Shown: positions 11,497 through 22,064 of the stretch, piece after piece | How positions within the stretch are numbered: position 1 is the first letter of the stretch | Layout: the number at the start of each line of letters is the position of its first letter | Assembly (NCBI GenBank): GCA_009667805.1 | Contig: CM019066.1 | Span: 7,564,001-7,628,000, forward strand | Direction: 5' to 3' | Length of the DNA: 64,000 bases | Source: Leptobrachium leishanense | Lineage: Eukaryota; Chordata; Amphibia; Anura; Megophryidae | Position numbers and translations under genes: made by a program | Notes under the pieces: model-generated | Database searches by the model: none | What the model saw: the letters and a program-made list of their open reading frames with translations, nothing else | Told to the model about the DNA's origin: nothing

Positions 11497-11843
11497 AACA
11501 GCCCTCTATGCCATTGTCTTAAGCGCCCTTTCTCCAATGTGAGAAAAATTTAACAAACAGACATTAAAAAAACTGTATTTTACATAAAGTTATCATACGG
11601 ACATGTTGCACAATCTAGCTAGTGCCTCACCAGCCACTGACCTCACCGCACGTCACTGCTCCCTACTACCCTTCTTGTAAATGGGCACAACATTTGCTAA
11701 TTTCCAGTCTTCTGGGACGACTCCCGTTAACAAGGATTGGTTAAATAAATCTGTTAACGGTTTTGCTATTACACCACTGGGCTCTTTTAATAATTTAGGG
11801 TGGATCCCATCAGGCCCCATTGACTTATTTGTCTTTACTTTAA

Positions 11844-12132
11844 AGAAGCAGTGAACTGAGCATGCCCACTAACAGGAAGGGGAATTATGGGAAAATGTAT
11901 TGGGTGGGCTGTACCATCTATGGGCTGTTCTTTTTGAATGACGGGAAAACCTATATATTCTGAGTCCAGCAAGGGCTCAGCGCTTTTGACCACTTCGGGT
12001 TCACGTAAGAAGTGAGGATTAGGCCCGTGTTTCCAATTTCCAGCCCCAGGAGTCACAGATGTCCTGTTAGCTTGCTGACGTGTGAGTAAGGTTCTGTATT
12101 TTAATCCTTTTTTACTTTTGTGCTGCTTTTAG
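11844..12132. other. Unclassified sequence between CR1 and MITE
   Basis: A 73-codon minus-strand open frame (11835-12056) overlaps this stretch, but resembles no family I know and starts inside the LINE junction, so I do not call it a gene. Confidence 0.5.
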
Positions 12133-13050
12133 AGTTATTCAAAGAGATTCGAAAAGTCACCGCACGTTTGGTGACTTTTCGTTCTCTTCAATTCGGTTCC
12201 TTTTGCCGATCCCATTTCGGTGAACCTGCGGTGTATTCAGCAAACACCACAGGGTCCCCGAATTGCAGGGAAAAGCTGCCGCAAACCCTCAAAAACGAAC
12301 CGCAAAACCCAGCGAATGCACGCCGAAAACCCTCAAAAACATCTGGATTAACCTGCCGAAAACCATGGAAAAACCCGAGCAGGAGCTGATCACCAGCAGC
12401 GAAGCCGCCGGAAAAAGTCGGGAAAGCCGAGACCGCAGACAGAGTGAAGTGAATAAATTAGGATAACAGTTTGTATGAATGTTTGAAAAGTGAAACACTG
12501 TTTGCAAAGAAACTACTGAGCGAAAATGTCTGAAATTTGCATATGAGGTCCAGGGAATGATAACAAAGAGGGCTGTTACACCAAAAATAAGTAAACTTAA
12601 AAAAAAAATCTGACTTTTTTTAAAAAAAAAAAAATCTGAAAAATGATTAAAATATCCTAAAAAATCTATATATAAAGAGACTCTTTACTGCAGAATTTTA
12701 TAATGAACGGTTTATTAGATATTGAATTAAAACGGGAATATTTTTAACATTGAAGCCTATGGGATTCTCCTGAATAAATTTGCCGAATTAAACCACCGAA
12801 TGGCAGGGCATTTCGGGAACCTTTCACTGCTGGTTTGTGTTCTCTGAATAGCCGAAGCAGTGCTTTTTCATGGGGTTTTCACTGCCCTCGAACAGGCACC
12901 GAACAGGCACCGTATGTTTAGGCAATTCGCCAGGATTTGGCGAATTGCCTGCTCTCTGGATAGCCGAATGGCCAAGAAAGGTAACCGAACGCTGATTTTC
13001 AGCGTTCGGTTACCTTTCTTAAGAAATTCGGATCTCTTTGAATAACCCTG
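12133..13050. mobile_element. CAGGGTTATTCA-family MITE, long form
   Basis: It runs from AGTTATTCAAAGAGATTCG to CTCTTTGAATAACCCTG. Each end has a subterminal hairpin: GAAAAGTCACC/GGTGACTTTTC at the left and AACCGAACGCTGA/TCAGCGTTCGGTT at the right (about 12980-13015). It has no coding content and closely matches the copy at 47367-48284. Confidence 0.85.
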
Positions 13051-15557
13051 TGTGTGTGTGTAATTATTGATTATCATATCTATTTTTCTGTAACCAAATG
13101 CACTGTGATATATAATTTTTTTATCATAATAAAATCTAAAACTTATTAAGATCTGCTTCTGCCTGATATTCGATCCATGCTAACTGAAGGACTGGATTAT
13201 CATAGAGATTTGCCATTGTTTAAGCTCGAGTCTATCTAGCAAACAGTGAATTATGGTGGGGTGCAGTCGCTGTACTGTTCCCCTATTTTGGGGTGCATAA
13301 TCAGAGTCTCAGACCAGCTCTGATTCAGGTATTAGGCAACCTGGGAAAAAGTCATGGTCTGTGGTGGCAGTGTGACGAATAGTATAAGGAAAGTGGGTAC
13401 AGGGATTGTGGGCAATGTAGTCTGTATTCCGGCTCGAGTGTAGACGGATACTGCGTTGCAACCCCGCGATCATTTCATGTCGTGGGGTGCCCTTCAGAGC
13501 GAAGGCCTTGCCGTGATAGTTAGGCAAGTGCGCGCGGGGGATTGTGGACTGCGTAGTCATTATTTTGGGTCTCGTGTAGACAGATAGTGATTTGCTTAAG
13601 CCTGCGTTTTCTTCTCCGCGGCGCACTTTTTGTGACAATGGAAATTACAGTAACACCTTGTATCTGTACTGTACAAGGATTCTCAGCCATTATAACCCCT
13701 TGAATCTTAATACTGTAGAGCAGCGAGTGACCCCAGAGTTCTCTCTGTATTCTGTCTTCTCCCTGGCTGTTGTCCTGCAGCAGAAAGGTTTGTTGAGCTT
13801 TTTGTTACAGTGAGGATGGGAGCAGCTCTTTGTAGACTTTTTACAATAATACAGAATGGCAGTAGTGAGAGCTAAATGAGAATTATGTTTCTTCCCAGTG
13901 TGATCCATTAACGTACTGTAAAAAGGCATGCAATGGAATTTTATTTGCAAATTTTTATTTTTATTGGATTTTAACACAGTGAATTTTTGTTTTAAAATCC
14001 AATAAATTTCCATTGAATACATGTATATTTTATACAAAGGAAAACTACATTTTCCAAATAATTATTTTTTTGCATTTGCAAGCTGTTTTCTTTTTTAAAA
14101 AATATGATAAATTAGTTATCTGTACAGTTATTCCATTCATAATTAATTATTGTAGTTTTATTTAAAATAATAAAAAAAATATATAAACTACGTTTTATAG
14201 AAAGGTCAAAGTCAAAGCTGTAATTGCATTCATGCGCTCTTCGCATTAATCATATTCATTCGAAGCAAATAATTGTTACTCTAATGACCATCCAATTGTT
14301 ACGTCTTACAAAATCTTTATTTTTAAAACCATTTTTATTATTAATCTTTTTTTCATATTGTTTATGTCACTGCACGTTGTGTAGATCAGCTCTCTTTAGC
14401 ATTACAGTATGCAAAGGTGACCTTCCAGTGCCTAAGGAAATGTCAGGGATGACTCCAGCTTTGCTGAGTTGAATCTTGTTTGAATAATGTGTTTTTGACG
14501 AATGCCCTTGAGAAGAGTAAATTATTTGAGATTGCAATCAGTAATAAAGTGCTCGTGGAATGGAAAAGGTGTCTTTCTAGCTGAAATATAATTTTGTTAT
14601 TTATGATAGTTATCTCTTTTGGAAGCAGATCATTAAGACTCAATAAAAAAACATGTAAAACGTTTACGTAAGGTATTTTTATACATTTTGCCAAAGAGAA
14701 CAAGATTTAGGAATTTTCAATATAAGAATACATTATTTAGATCTGAATTATGCTACGAAAATTAAATATCCATTCCACATTATATTTTCACTCCACTCTT
14801 TCTTGAACCTTACGATACTTTGTTATTGTTGAATTTTCGTTCTTATATTCTGAGAATATTCGTTAACCAACCATTGGAAGTCTATTGCAATAATTGGCTG
14901 AGATTCTCTATGGGTCATTGGGGTATGATGGGAGTCATCTATGGTTAGAAACGAGTCTACAAAGTCACTATGCGTCACCCTAATGAATGGGTGTAACACA
15001 ATTGGGCAAAGCTGACATGACCAAAAGCTGGTTGAAGTGGAAATATTAAGTCATGATTACTGATGGACAACCTCAAGGTCGGGAAACCATTATTTTTTAT
15101 GTTATCCTTTGTTATGTCATTTTATGCTTTTGCAAAATAGTACATAAAATTAAACCATCAAAAATTCCAAACTGACCTCTCATCCCACAGTGCCAAACAA
15201 ATAGTTCCCAGTGTCTCTTTGAGGGTTGTTTTTTTGGTTTGTGCAGGGTCACACCTGGCTTCATGGCGTCGAAAGGACTCCAGGAGACAATACCTCTATC
15301 TTCTAGTGGCTCCCAACTATTAAGACTGAAGACGTTGATACAACAGCTGGGTCAGAATAGAGTCTCTAACATGGAGCTGCTAATGGTTATCAGTTTGGGG
15401 AAAATTTTTCCTTTAGTGGGTACCTGTTACTGTGGGCTTCATGGTATTGGAGTAGTGTACCTACTCCATGGTCCCCTGAAAGCTTCATACAGTTGCTTAA
15501 AATTTTCAGGCGCAATGTCATTCTACAATCTCTTGTTGCTCTACCTTCTTAAAAATA
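13051..15557. other. Unclassified 2.5 kb stretch
   Basis: No gene was recognised. Around 13395-13450 and 13535-13590 an imperfect direct repeat is visible (GGGATTGTGG ... GTGTAGACGGATA against GGGATTGTGG ... GTGTAGACAGATA; period about 140). At 13931-14015 there is an AT-rich inverted repeat (ATTGGATTTTAA / TTAAAATCCAAT with outer arms), like a very small MITE. Confidence 0.5.
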
Positions 15558-15765
15558 AAAGTAGAGGTAACATCACTGCTCTATAACCGTGGAGACTGTG
15601 GAGACACAGGTTCGATCCCGGCAAGAGCATCTCTCCAGTAAGCTTTCCATGGGCAAGACACATAACGGTACATACTCACCACACAGGAATTTCTTGGAAA
15701 TGAGAGAAATCTCAATGTATCCTTCCTGGTAAAATACTCTCTCTCAAAAAAATATATATATATCT
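15558..15765 (+). mobile_element. tRNA-derived SINE
   Basis: It contains a Pol III B-box match, GGTTCGATCCC (15609-15619), followed by AAGAGCATCTCTCCAGTAAG and GGGCAAGACACATAACG, the conserved block seen in V-type SINEs, and ends in an A/CT-rich tail. A second, better preserved copy is at 51786-51990. It is a retroposon, not a functional tRNA gene: there is no acceptor or anticodon cloverleaf. Confidence 0.75.
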
Positions 15766-16144
15766 GCTCAGTTGAGGCCACTGGAGTGCTCTGAACTCGT
15801 GTATCTAGACAATTTTTAGTTTTTGACTGAGCAATATCCTGCCTGAAGTAGTCATTAGATTCCCAAACTATATCTCGGGAAGAGATGCCCATGATCAGTA
15901 GTAATATTCAAGTAGACCTTGGCATTTAAAGTATGCTCATTTCATATCTGGGCACGACAAAATACCAACCACCACAAAAATATTCACATAAACCTTTGAT
16001 GAAAAGTCAAGATTAATGTAGTTTACAACAAATTCAGACCAAACCTTTTGTACATTGAAGAATAATTCTGTATTCGGAAGACCAGGCAATGTTTTTCTAA
16101 TCTTGTATTGTCCAGTTTTGGTTTATCTGCGCCCAATGTATCTA
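15766..16144. other. Unclassified sequence
   Basis: Nothing recognised apart from a short TA run near 15752. Confidence 0.5.
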
Positions 16145-16241
16145 CAGTTAGGTCCATATATATTTGGACACAGACACAATTTTAGTTTTTTCAGGTATTT
16201 ACCAAAACATATACAAGCTATAGTTATATAATGAATAGTTA

Positions 16242-17867
16242 CAGTCAGGTCCAGAAATATTGGGACATCGACACAATTCTAACATCTTTGACTCTATACA
16301 CCACCACAACGGAGTTGGAATGAAACAAACACAATGTGCTTTAACTGCAGACTGTCAACTTTAATTTGAGGGTATGTACATCCAACTCAGGTGAACAGTG
16401 TAGGACTTGCAGCAGTTTGCAGATGTGCCTTCCACTTGTTAAGGGACCAAAAGTAATGGGACAATTGGCTTCTCAGCTGTTCCATGGCCAGGTGTGTGAT
16501 ATTCCCTCATTACCCCAATTACAATGTGCAGATAAACGGCCCAGAGTTCACTTCAAGTGTGCTATTTGCATTTGGAATCTGTTGCTGTCAATTCTCAAGC
16601 TGAGATTCAAAGAGCTGTCACTATCAGTGAAGCAAGCCATCATTAGGCTGAAGAAACAAAACAAACCCATCAGAGAGATAGCAAGAACATTAGGCGTGGC
16701 CAATACAACTGTTTGGAACATTCTCAAAAAGAAGGAATGCACCGTGAGCTCAGCAACACCAAAAGACCCGGGAGACCACGGAAAACAACTGTGGAGGATG
16801 ACCGAAGAATTCTTTCCCTGGTGAAGAAAACACCCTTCACAACAGTTGGCCAGATCAAAAACAATCAACAAAGTCAACAATCAAGAGAAGACTTCACCAT
16901 AGTGAATACAGAGGGTTCACCACAAAAAGTAATCCATTGGTGAGCCTCAAAAACAGGACGGCCAGATTAGAGTTTGCCAAACAACACCTAACAAAGCCTT
17001 CACAGTTCTGGAACAAGATCCTATGGACAGATGAGACCAAGATCGACTTGTACCAGAGTGATGGGAAGAGAAGAGTATGGAGAAGGAAAGGAACTGCTCA
17101 TGATCCAAAGCATACCACCTCATCAGTGAAGCATGGTGGTGGTAGTGTCATTGCGTGGGCATGTATGGCTGCCAATGGAACTGGTTCTCTTGTATTTATT
17201 GATGATGTGACTGCTGACAAAAGCAGCAGGGTGAATTCTGAAGTGTTTCGGGCAATATTATCTGCTCACATTCAGCCAAATGCTGCAGAACTCATTGGAC
17301 GGCGCTTCACAGTGCAGATGGACAATGACCCAAAGCATACTGCAAAAGCAAGCAAAGAGTTTTTGAAGGGACAGAAGTGGAATGTTATGCAATGGGTAAG
17401 TCAATCACCTGACCTGAATTCCATTGAGCATGCATTTCACTTGCTGAAGACAAAACTGAAGAGAAAATGCCCCAAGAACAAGCAGGAACTGAAAACAGTT
17501 GCAGTAGAGGCCTGGCAGAGAATCACCAGGGATGAAACCCAGTGTCTGGTGATGTCTGTGCGTTCCAGATTTCAGGCTGTGATTGACTGCAAAGGATTTG
17601 CAACCAAGTATTAAGAAGGGAAAGTTTGATTTATGATTATTATTCTGTCCCATTACCTTTGGTCCCTTAACAAGTGGGAGGCACAACTGCAAACTGCTGT
17701 AAATCCTACACCGTTCACCTGAGTTGGATGTACATACCCTCAAATTAAAGCTGACAGTCTGCAGTTAAAGCACATTGTGCTTGTTTCATTCCAACTCCAT
17801 TGTGGTGGTGTATAGAGCCAGAGATGTTAGAATTGTGTCGATGTCCCAATATTTCTGGACCTGATTG
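16242..17867 (+). mobile_element. Tc1-like transposon with ~220-bp inverted repeats
   Basis: TA target duplication at 16240-16241 and 17868-17869. The inverted repeats (16242-16461 and 17648-17867) begin CAGTCAGGTCCAGAAATATT and differ by about a dozen bases over 220. Total length of 1626 bp is normal for the family. It inserted into another Tc1. Confidence 0.95.
16598..17614 (+). pseudogene. Tc1 transposase with two frameshifts
   Basis: The N-terminal helix-turn-helix (LSLSVKQAIIRLKKQNKP, IREIARTLGVANTTVWNIL) is in frame 1. The linker KRPGRPRKTTVEDDRRIL follows in a second frame, and the catalytic domain in a third: LWTDETK (first aspartate), VQMDNDPKHTAK (second), SPDLNSIEHAFHLLK (glutamate), with 34 residues between the second aspartate and the glutamate. 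It ends at CKGFATKY. The two frame breaks, near 16750-16780 and 16900-16940, make it inactive although all motifs survive. Confidence 0.92.
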
Positions 17868-18162
17868 TATATTATGGATATGGGCTGAAAGTGCACACTC
17901 TCGGGTTCAAATTGAGGGTATGTACATCCATATTGGAGGAAGGGTTTCGGAATTACATATCTTAAGAGTAGCCACCCCCCCCCTTTTCAAAAGACCAAAA
18001 GTAATTGGGCAATTGAATCAAAAGTTGTTTCATGGTTAGGTGTGAGCTACTCCTTTGCTATTTATTCATCAATTAAGCAGGTAAAAGGTCTGGAGTTGAC
18101 TCTAAATGTGATTTTTGCATTTGGAATCTATTGCTATGAACCTACATCATAGGTTCAAAGGA

Positions 18163-18283
18163 TCTGCCTGCAAATACTGTGCTGTTCCACGGCAGTGAAA
18201 TCCCTCATAGAGGAGCAATGGTTAATCTATTCAGAGACAAAGAACAACAGTGAAAAGTTGCCGAAGTGCCCTTCTGTACCTTT
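18163..18283. mobile_element. CAGGGTTATTCA-family MITE fragment
   Basis: The segment with CTGCTGTTCCACGGCAGTGAAATCCC-like content and GAAAAGTTGCCGAAGTGCCC matches the right-central part of other copies (compare 24428-24530). Both ends are missing. Confidence 0.6.
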
Positions 18284-18757
18284 GTACCCCAGCTAGAGGG
18301 TAATGTAGGGTATCATTTGAAAGGCCTGTGGATGGCCTTTCGAATGAAACCAAACATGACCAGGGTTGAAGTAACAAAAAATAATATAAATAAAAATAAT
18401 TAAAAAAGAAATATTTTTTTTTTTTTTTAAAAACGTGTTTTTTTATTTGTGTGTTGCTTTTATTAATACAGCAATATTGTTCACATTTCAATTATATCGT
18501 GAACAATGATGCTGCACTAATGATTTTTTTCTATGGGGTGCGTTTGATAAAAATCATGTAATTCTCCCCAAAAAAATGTAACGGTCCTCATTTCAAAATT
18601 TTTTAACAAGTGCAGCCCATAGAAAATATAAACGCAAAAACTCGTATGATAAATGTGAAACATGCTGCAGATGATTAAAAATTCAAATTTTTTGTTATAA
18701 TATTCAGGCAGGGCATAACGTATACATATAATAATGATATATTATGAATCTGCGGAG
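18284..18757. mobile_element. Hairpin-chain family A fragment
   Basis: GGTATCATTTGAAAGGCC / GGCCTTTCGAATG forms the last hairpin of the chain. The AT-rich tail, including CAGCAATATTGTTCACATTTC and AACAATGATGCTGCACTAA, matches 1968-2280. The hairpin-rich left part and the right terminus are absent. Confidence 0.75.
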
Positions 18758-18895
18758 TTAAAGCATTTTTTCTTTTTTCTGTAACAGAAGTTTTTATTAT
18801 CATTCAAAGGATCTTATATGTAAATTCCAAGTATTTACGTTCAGTAGTTTTTTTGCAAACAGCATTTGAATTTTGACACTTTCAAACGTATTGTT
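18758..18895. mobile_element. CAGGGTTATTCA-family MITE fragment
   Basis: CTGTAACAGAAG, TTATTATCATTCAAAGGATC and GCAAACAGCATTTGAATTTTGACAC match the middle of the long MITE. It joins the preceding fragment without a visible duplication. Confidence 0.65.
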
Positions 18896-18962
18896 TTTTG
18901 ATTTATCTTCTATTATTCCTGTGTTATTCAGGTCATAGTTATTTCCTTTGCTGTATTTGGTT

Positions 18963-18977
18963 TCTGTTTATGTTATA
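18963..18977. repeat. 15-bp target duplication, left copy
   Basis: TCTGTTTATGTTATA here and again at 21584-21598, immediately outside the palindromic element. The bases just beyond differ, so the duplication is exactly 15 bp. Confidence 0.88.
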
Positions 18978-20152
18978 GCAGAGAAAAGGAGGGGGATCCT
19001 AGTGGCGCAGTCCCTTCTGAGGGTAATTTGAGAGGAATAGTAAGGATTCCTATTAGTTCAGAAGCAGCGTGGTCTGAATGACCGTTCTAAAGTGCTGGTT
19101 AGAGGGCGGGGCTATAGGCAAGGTGCAGACAAGCTGTGAAGCTGTGAGCAGGTTATACAATAGCAGCCTTCCTAGATCAGGGAAACATTCAAATGCATAC
19201 AAAGTGCAAAACGTGCGTACAAAAAATGCATGTAAAGTGCAATATGCGAATTGTGAACAAAAACACAATGTGAACGAGTGTACAATTGCAAAGTAAAATA
19301 GGGTACAATTGACCAAGTGAACAGTAGATGCCCTGGTGGCTCAAATGTGCGTACAGATGTAAAAAAATATAGGGTTAAATGTACATAGGAAGGTTATTCA
19401 AAATATTAAAAAGGGGGGGGGAAAGTCTTGTTTCTATTGTCCGTAATGGATAAAGGAAAAGTAGAAAAAATTCGGACCGTATATTGCGGTGAAGGCAAGA
19501 GATAGCCCGTTCTGATCTCTATTGGAGGGATCTAGTAGTTCCAGGTGCAGTCCTAAAACGCAGTCTTTGCCGTGGTCCTATATAGGCTCCCAATTTCCCA
19601 AAAAATGGGAAAAGAAGGAGGGTAAAGAGAAAAGAAAGAGTATATAGTGCAATTATGCTTAATAAATAGTAGGTGCCCAAAAGACAAAGGGACACTTACA
19701 GTGTCCAGAGCCTCTTCTACCGGCTCTGGTGTGAAATGCCTAGGGCCTGGTCAAGGGTGGCCTCTGCCCTTCTTTACAGGTGCGGGGTGGTCTTCACAGT
19801 TGCTATGGGGCAGCCTTCGTCTTTCTTCTGACGATTTAGTTGTTGCCTCCAATACAAAGGGAAGACATCTCCATAGCGCAATGAGTTTAATTATTAAGTG
19901 AGGTATATAATAGTCAAGGACAAACTCACCAATGCTGGAGCCATAAATCCAGGCTCAACTTGTAGGCCTATGGTACTTCTATGGTGGGTACCTGCACCTC
20001 TTTCAACAGCAGCGCAGCTTCCATGCAGGCAGAGAAACAGAGGGGGGAGGGGGGAAGGGAGAGATCAAGCATAAAAAATGCAAAATAAAATAAAGGATTC
20101 CTCAATGGATGTAGATGATTAGAAAAAAGGGTTTATTAATTAAAAGGAGTAT

Positions 20153-20199
20153 CACAGATACGCGTTTCGGCTATTAAATATAGCCTTCATCAGTCTGTG
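20153..20199 (-). ncRNA. Hammerhead-like ribozyme motif, left arm
   Basis: Mirror image of the motif at 20256-20302, read on the minus strand. It has the same CTGATGA and GAAA core, stem I CACAGA/TCTGTG, stem II GGCTAT/ATAGCC and an ACGCGT stem III region before the GTA cleavage triplet. Confidence 0.6.
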
Positions 20200-20255
20200 T
20201 GGAGAAAACAGTCTCAGAAAATGGGTCTCCCCATTTTCTGAGACTGTTTTCTCCA

Positions 20256-20302
20256 CACAGACTGATGAAGGCTATATTTAATAGCCGAAACGCGTATCTG
20301 TG
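20256..20302 (+). ncRNA. Hammerhead-like ribozyme motif, right arm
   Basis: Stem I is CACAGA (20256-20261) with TCTGTG (20297-20302). The core CTGATGA is at 20262-20268, stem II GGCTAT/ATAGCC at 20270-20275 and 20281-20286, GAAA at 20287-20290, then CGC and the NUH triplet GTA (20294-20296). The stem III region ACGCGT is self-complementary, as in type I hammerheads of Penelope elements, which work best as dimers. One extra A (20269) lies between the core and stem II and weakens the case for full activity. Confidence 0.62.
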
Positions 20303-21583
20303 ATACTCCTTTTAATTAATAAACCCTTTTTTCTAATCATCTACATCCATTGAGGAATCCTTTATTTTATTTTGCATTTTTTATGCTTGATCTCTCCCTT
20401 CCCCCCTCCCCCTCTGTTTCTCTGCCTGCATGGAAGCTGCGCTGCTGTTGAAAGAGGTGCAGGTACCCACCATAGAAGTACCATAGGCCTACAAGTTGAG
20501 CCTGGATTTATGGCTCCAGCATTGGTGAGTTTGTCCTTGACTATTATATACCTCACTTAATAATTAAACTCATTGCGCTATGGAGATGTCTTCCCTTTGT
20601 ATTGGAGGCAACAACTAAATCGTCAGAAGAAAGACGAAGGCTGCCCCATAGCAACTGTGAAGACCACCCCGCACCTGTAAAGAAGGGCAGAGGCCACCCT
20701 TGACCAGGCCCTAGGCATTTCACACCAGAGCCGGTAGAAGAGGCTCTGGACACTGTAAGTGTCCCTTTGTCTTTTGGGCACCTACTATTTATTAAGCATA
20801 ATTGCACTATATACTCTTTCTTTCCTCTTTACCCTCCTTCTTTTCCCATTTTTTGGGAAATTGGGAGCCTATATAGGACCACGGCAAAGACTGCGTTTTA
20901 GGACTGCACCTGGAACTACTAGATCCCTCCAATAGAGATCAGAACGGGCTATCTCTTGCCTTCACCGCAATATACGGTCCGAATTTTTTCTACTTTTCCT
21001 TTATCCATTACGGACAATAGAAACAAGACTTCCCCCCCCCTTTTTAATATTTTGAATAACCTTCCTATGTACATTTAACCCTATATTTTTTTACATCTGT
21101 ACGCACATTTGAGCCACCAGGGCATCTACTGTTCACTTGGTCAATTGTACCCTATTTTACTTTGCAATTGTACACTCTTTCACATTGTGTTTTTGTTCAC
21201 AATTCGCATATTGCACTTTACATGCATTTTTTGTACGCACGTTTTGCACTTTGTATGCATTTGAATGTTTCCCTGATCTAGGAAGGCTGCTATTGTATAA
21301 CCTGCTCACAGCTTCACAGCTTGTCTGCACCTTGCCTATAGCCCCGCCCTCTAACCAGCACTTTAGAACGGTCATTCAGACCACGCTGCTTCTGAACTAA
21401 TAGGAATCCTTACTATTCCTCTCAAATTACCCTCAGAAGGGACTGCGCCACTAGGATCCCCCTCCTTTTCTCTGCTCTATCACTGACACATTTCTGTCGA
21501 GGTTTTGTGTTGTAATCCCTGTTGGCCGCATAACATAATATATCCACATTTAATTAGCGCCTCCATTGCATTCTCTCTTTACA

Positions 21584-21598
21584 TCTGTTTATGTTATA
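21584..21598. repeat. 15-bp target duplication, right copy
   Basis: Second copy of TCTGTTTATGTTATA, directly after the right arm extension. Confidence 0.88.
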
Positions 21599-22007
21599 TA
21601 CTGATTCCCTGGTTATGATCTTCTGGCTTGTCTGACTTCCCTCCCGGTTCTGATTCCAGCATTCTGTATGACGGTCTTGTTCTGGCTTCCTGACTCCTGG
21701 CTATCATTATTACTATTCTCCTGTTTAATCCTGGTCTGTACTGTTATAGCGACTCCTGCCATCTGTATATATCAATAGACTCTGCACAGCTTTGAGGTAA
21801 TTATTTCTCTAGCATAGATTAACTATCTTAAAGACTGGCCTATCAGATCAGGGCTTCTCTGGTAGTGCTGTGCAAAGGTCTCTAGTTATCCACGTGTTGC
21901 TCTCACCTGTTATTGCTGTCTACAGTGTATCTCTGCATATAGGGGCTTTTCTCAAGAACCAGGGCCTCACCTTGGTGCGTGCCTGGTGTGGGTGCTGTGA
22001 GCGTGAC
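21599..22007. other. Unclassified, pyrimidine-rich, LTR-like composition
   Basis: C/T-rich text with repeated CTGGTT/TGACTCCTGG phrases and a GTGAGCGTGACA end resembles Gypsy LTRs by eye, but no matching TG start or duplication was found. The palindromic element inserted into this sequence. Confidence 0.35.
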
Positions 22008-22064
22008 AGCGACAGAGCACCAAAATGTCTGTGACATTTCAGTGCTCTCTGAATAACCCCCTAT
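22008..22064. mobile_element. CAGGGTTATTCA-family MITE, right end only
   Basis: GAGCACCAAAATGTCTGTGACATTTCAGTGCTCTCTGAATAACC (read in pieces) matches the right terminus at 43815-43855 and 63290-63336. Confidence 0.7.

Larger units (their letters stand above)
8672..11658. mobile_element. hAT-type transposon inside CR1, no transposase left
   Basis: An exact 8-bp duplication, CTCCCTAC (8664-8671 and 11659-11666), flanks ends CAGGGATGTACAG and, inverted, CAGTGACGTGCGG. The 8-bp duplication and CAG-start ends identify a hAT element. The interior has no transposase reading frame. It holds a solo LTR (9069-10195), a 14-bp-stem hairpin (10198-10234), a G-rich stretch (10320-10830), a pyrimidine-rich stretch (10800-11300) and a (TA)n run. 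Confidence 0.88.
5217..11843 (-). mobile_element. CR1 LINE (family A), 5'-truncated and interrupted by three insertions
   Basis: The 3' tail is a TTTCTATG octamer repeat (read on the minus strand) at 5217-5240. LINE sequence continues in four blocks, 5217-5349, 6582-7524, 8351-8671 and 11659-11843, which are collinear with the uninterrupted copy at 35070-37011. The gaps are a TTAA element, an L2 fragment and a hAT element, each with its own target duplication. The 5' truncation is at about 11843. Confidence 0.9.
6586..11843 (-). pseudogene. CR1 ORF2 (reverse transcriptase), broken by insertions
   Basis: In minus-strand order: NKSMGPDGIHP region (about 11840-11667), then GFTSGRSCQTNLIDFFDWV and YLDFSKAFDTVPHRRL (8625-8353), then [18 protein letters not shown] and CLFADDTKICNR with the catalytic FADD (about 7470-7310), then VRPHLEYCVQYW and the C-terminal WNSHPVEVVEAKTV near 6600. 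The codons remain largely readable, but an L2 and a hAT split the gene and a TTAA element removes the stop region. It was a reverse transcriptase of the CR1 clade; it is now dead. Confidence 0.9.
16145..18162. mobile_element. Older Tc1-like element split by a younger Tc1
   Basis: The left terminus CAGTTAGGTCCATATATA follows a TA at 16143-16144. The element continues to 16239 and resumes at 17870, where TTCAAATTGAGGGTATGTACA and CTTAAGAGTAGCC resemble the terminal repeat region of a related Tc1 family. It is lost after about 18162. No transposase is retained. Confidence 0.7.
18978..21583. mobile_element. Head-to-head inverted dimer of a hammerhead-bearing retroelement
   Basis: Left arm 18978-20225 and right arm 20230-21476 are reverse complements around the spacer TCTC at 20226-20229. 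Only a handful of differences are visible, for example AAAG against AAG after the G run near 19421 and one base near 19275. The right arm extends 107 bases further, to 21583. A 15-bp duplication flanks the whole, so it entered as a single insertion. Each arm has a hammerhead-like motif near the centre. No protein is encoded. The arrangement, the ribozyme and the long duplication point to a non-autonomous Penelope-type element, which is an inference. A related single copy is at 61845-62892. Confidence 0.85.

Noticed and set aside
15605..15625. tRNA gene suggested by the B-box GGTTCGATCCC
   Set aside because: No cloverleaf can be drawn around it, and the same sequence recurs at 51840 within a SINE.
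19053..19316. 87-aa ORF found in both palindrome arms
   Set aside because: It appears twice only because the arms are copies; the text is TTGCAC-rich repeat sequence without a protein pattern.
18963..21598. Palindrome as a simple assembly fold-back
   Set aside because: A 15-bp target duplication flanks it, the arms differ at several positions, and one arm is 107 bases longer. I keep a small residual doubt until long reads confirm it.
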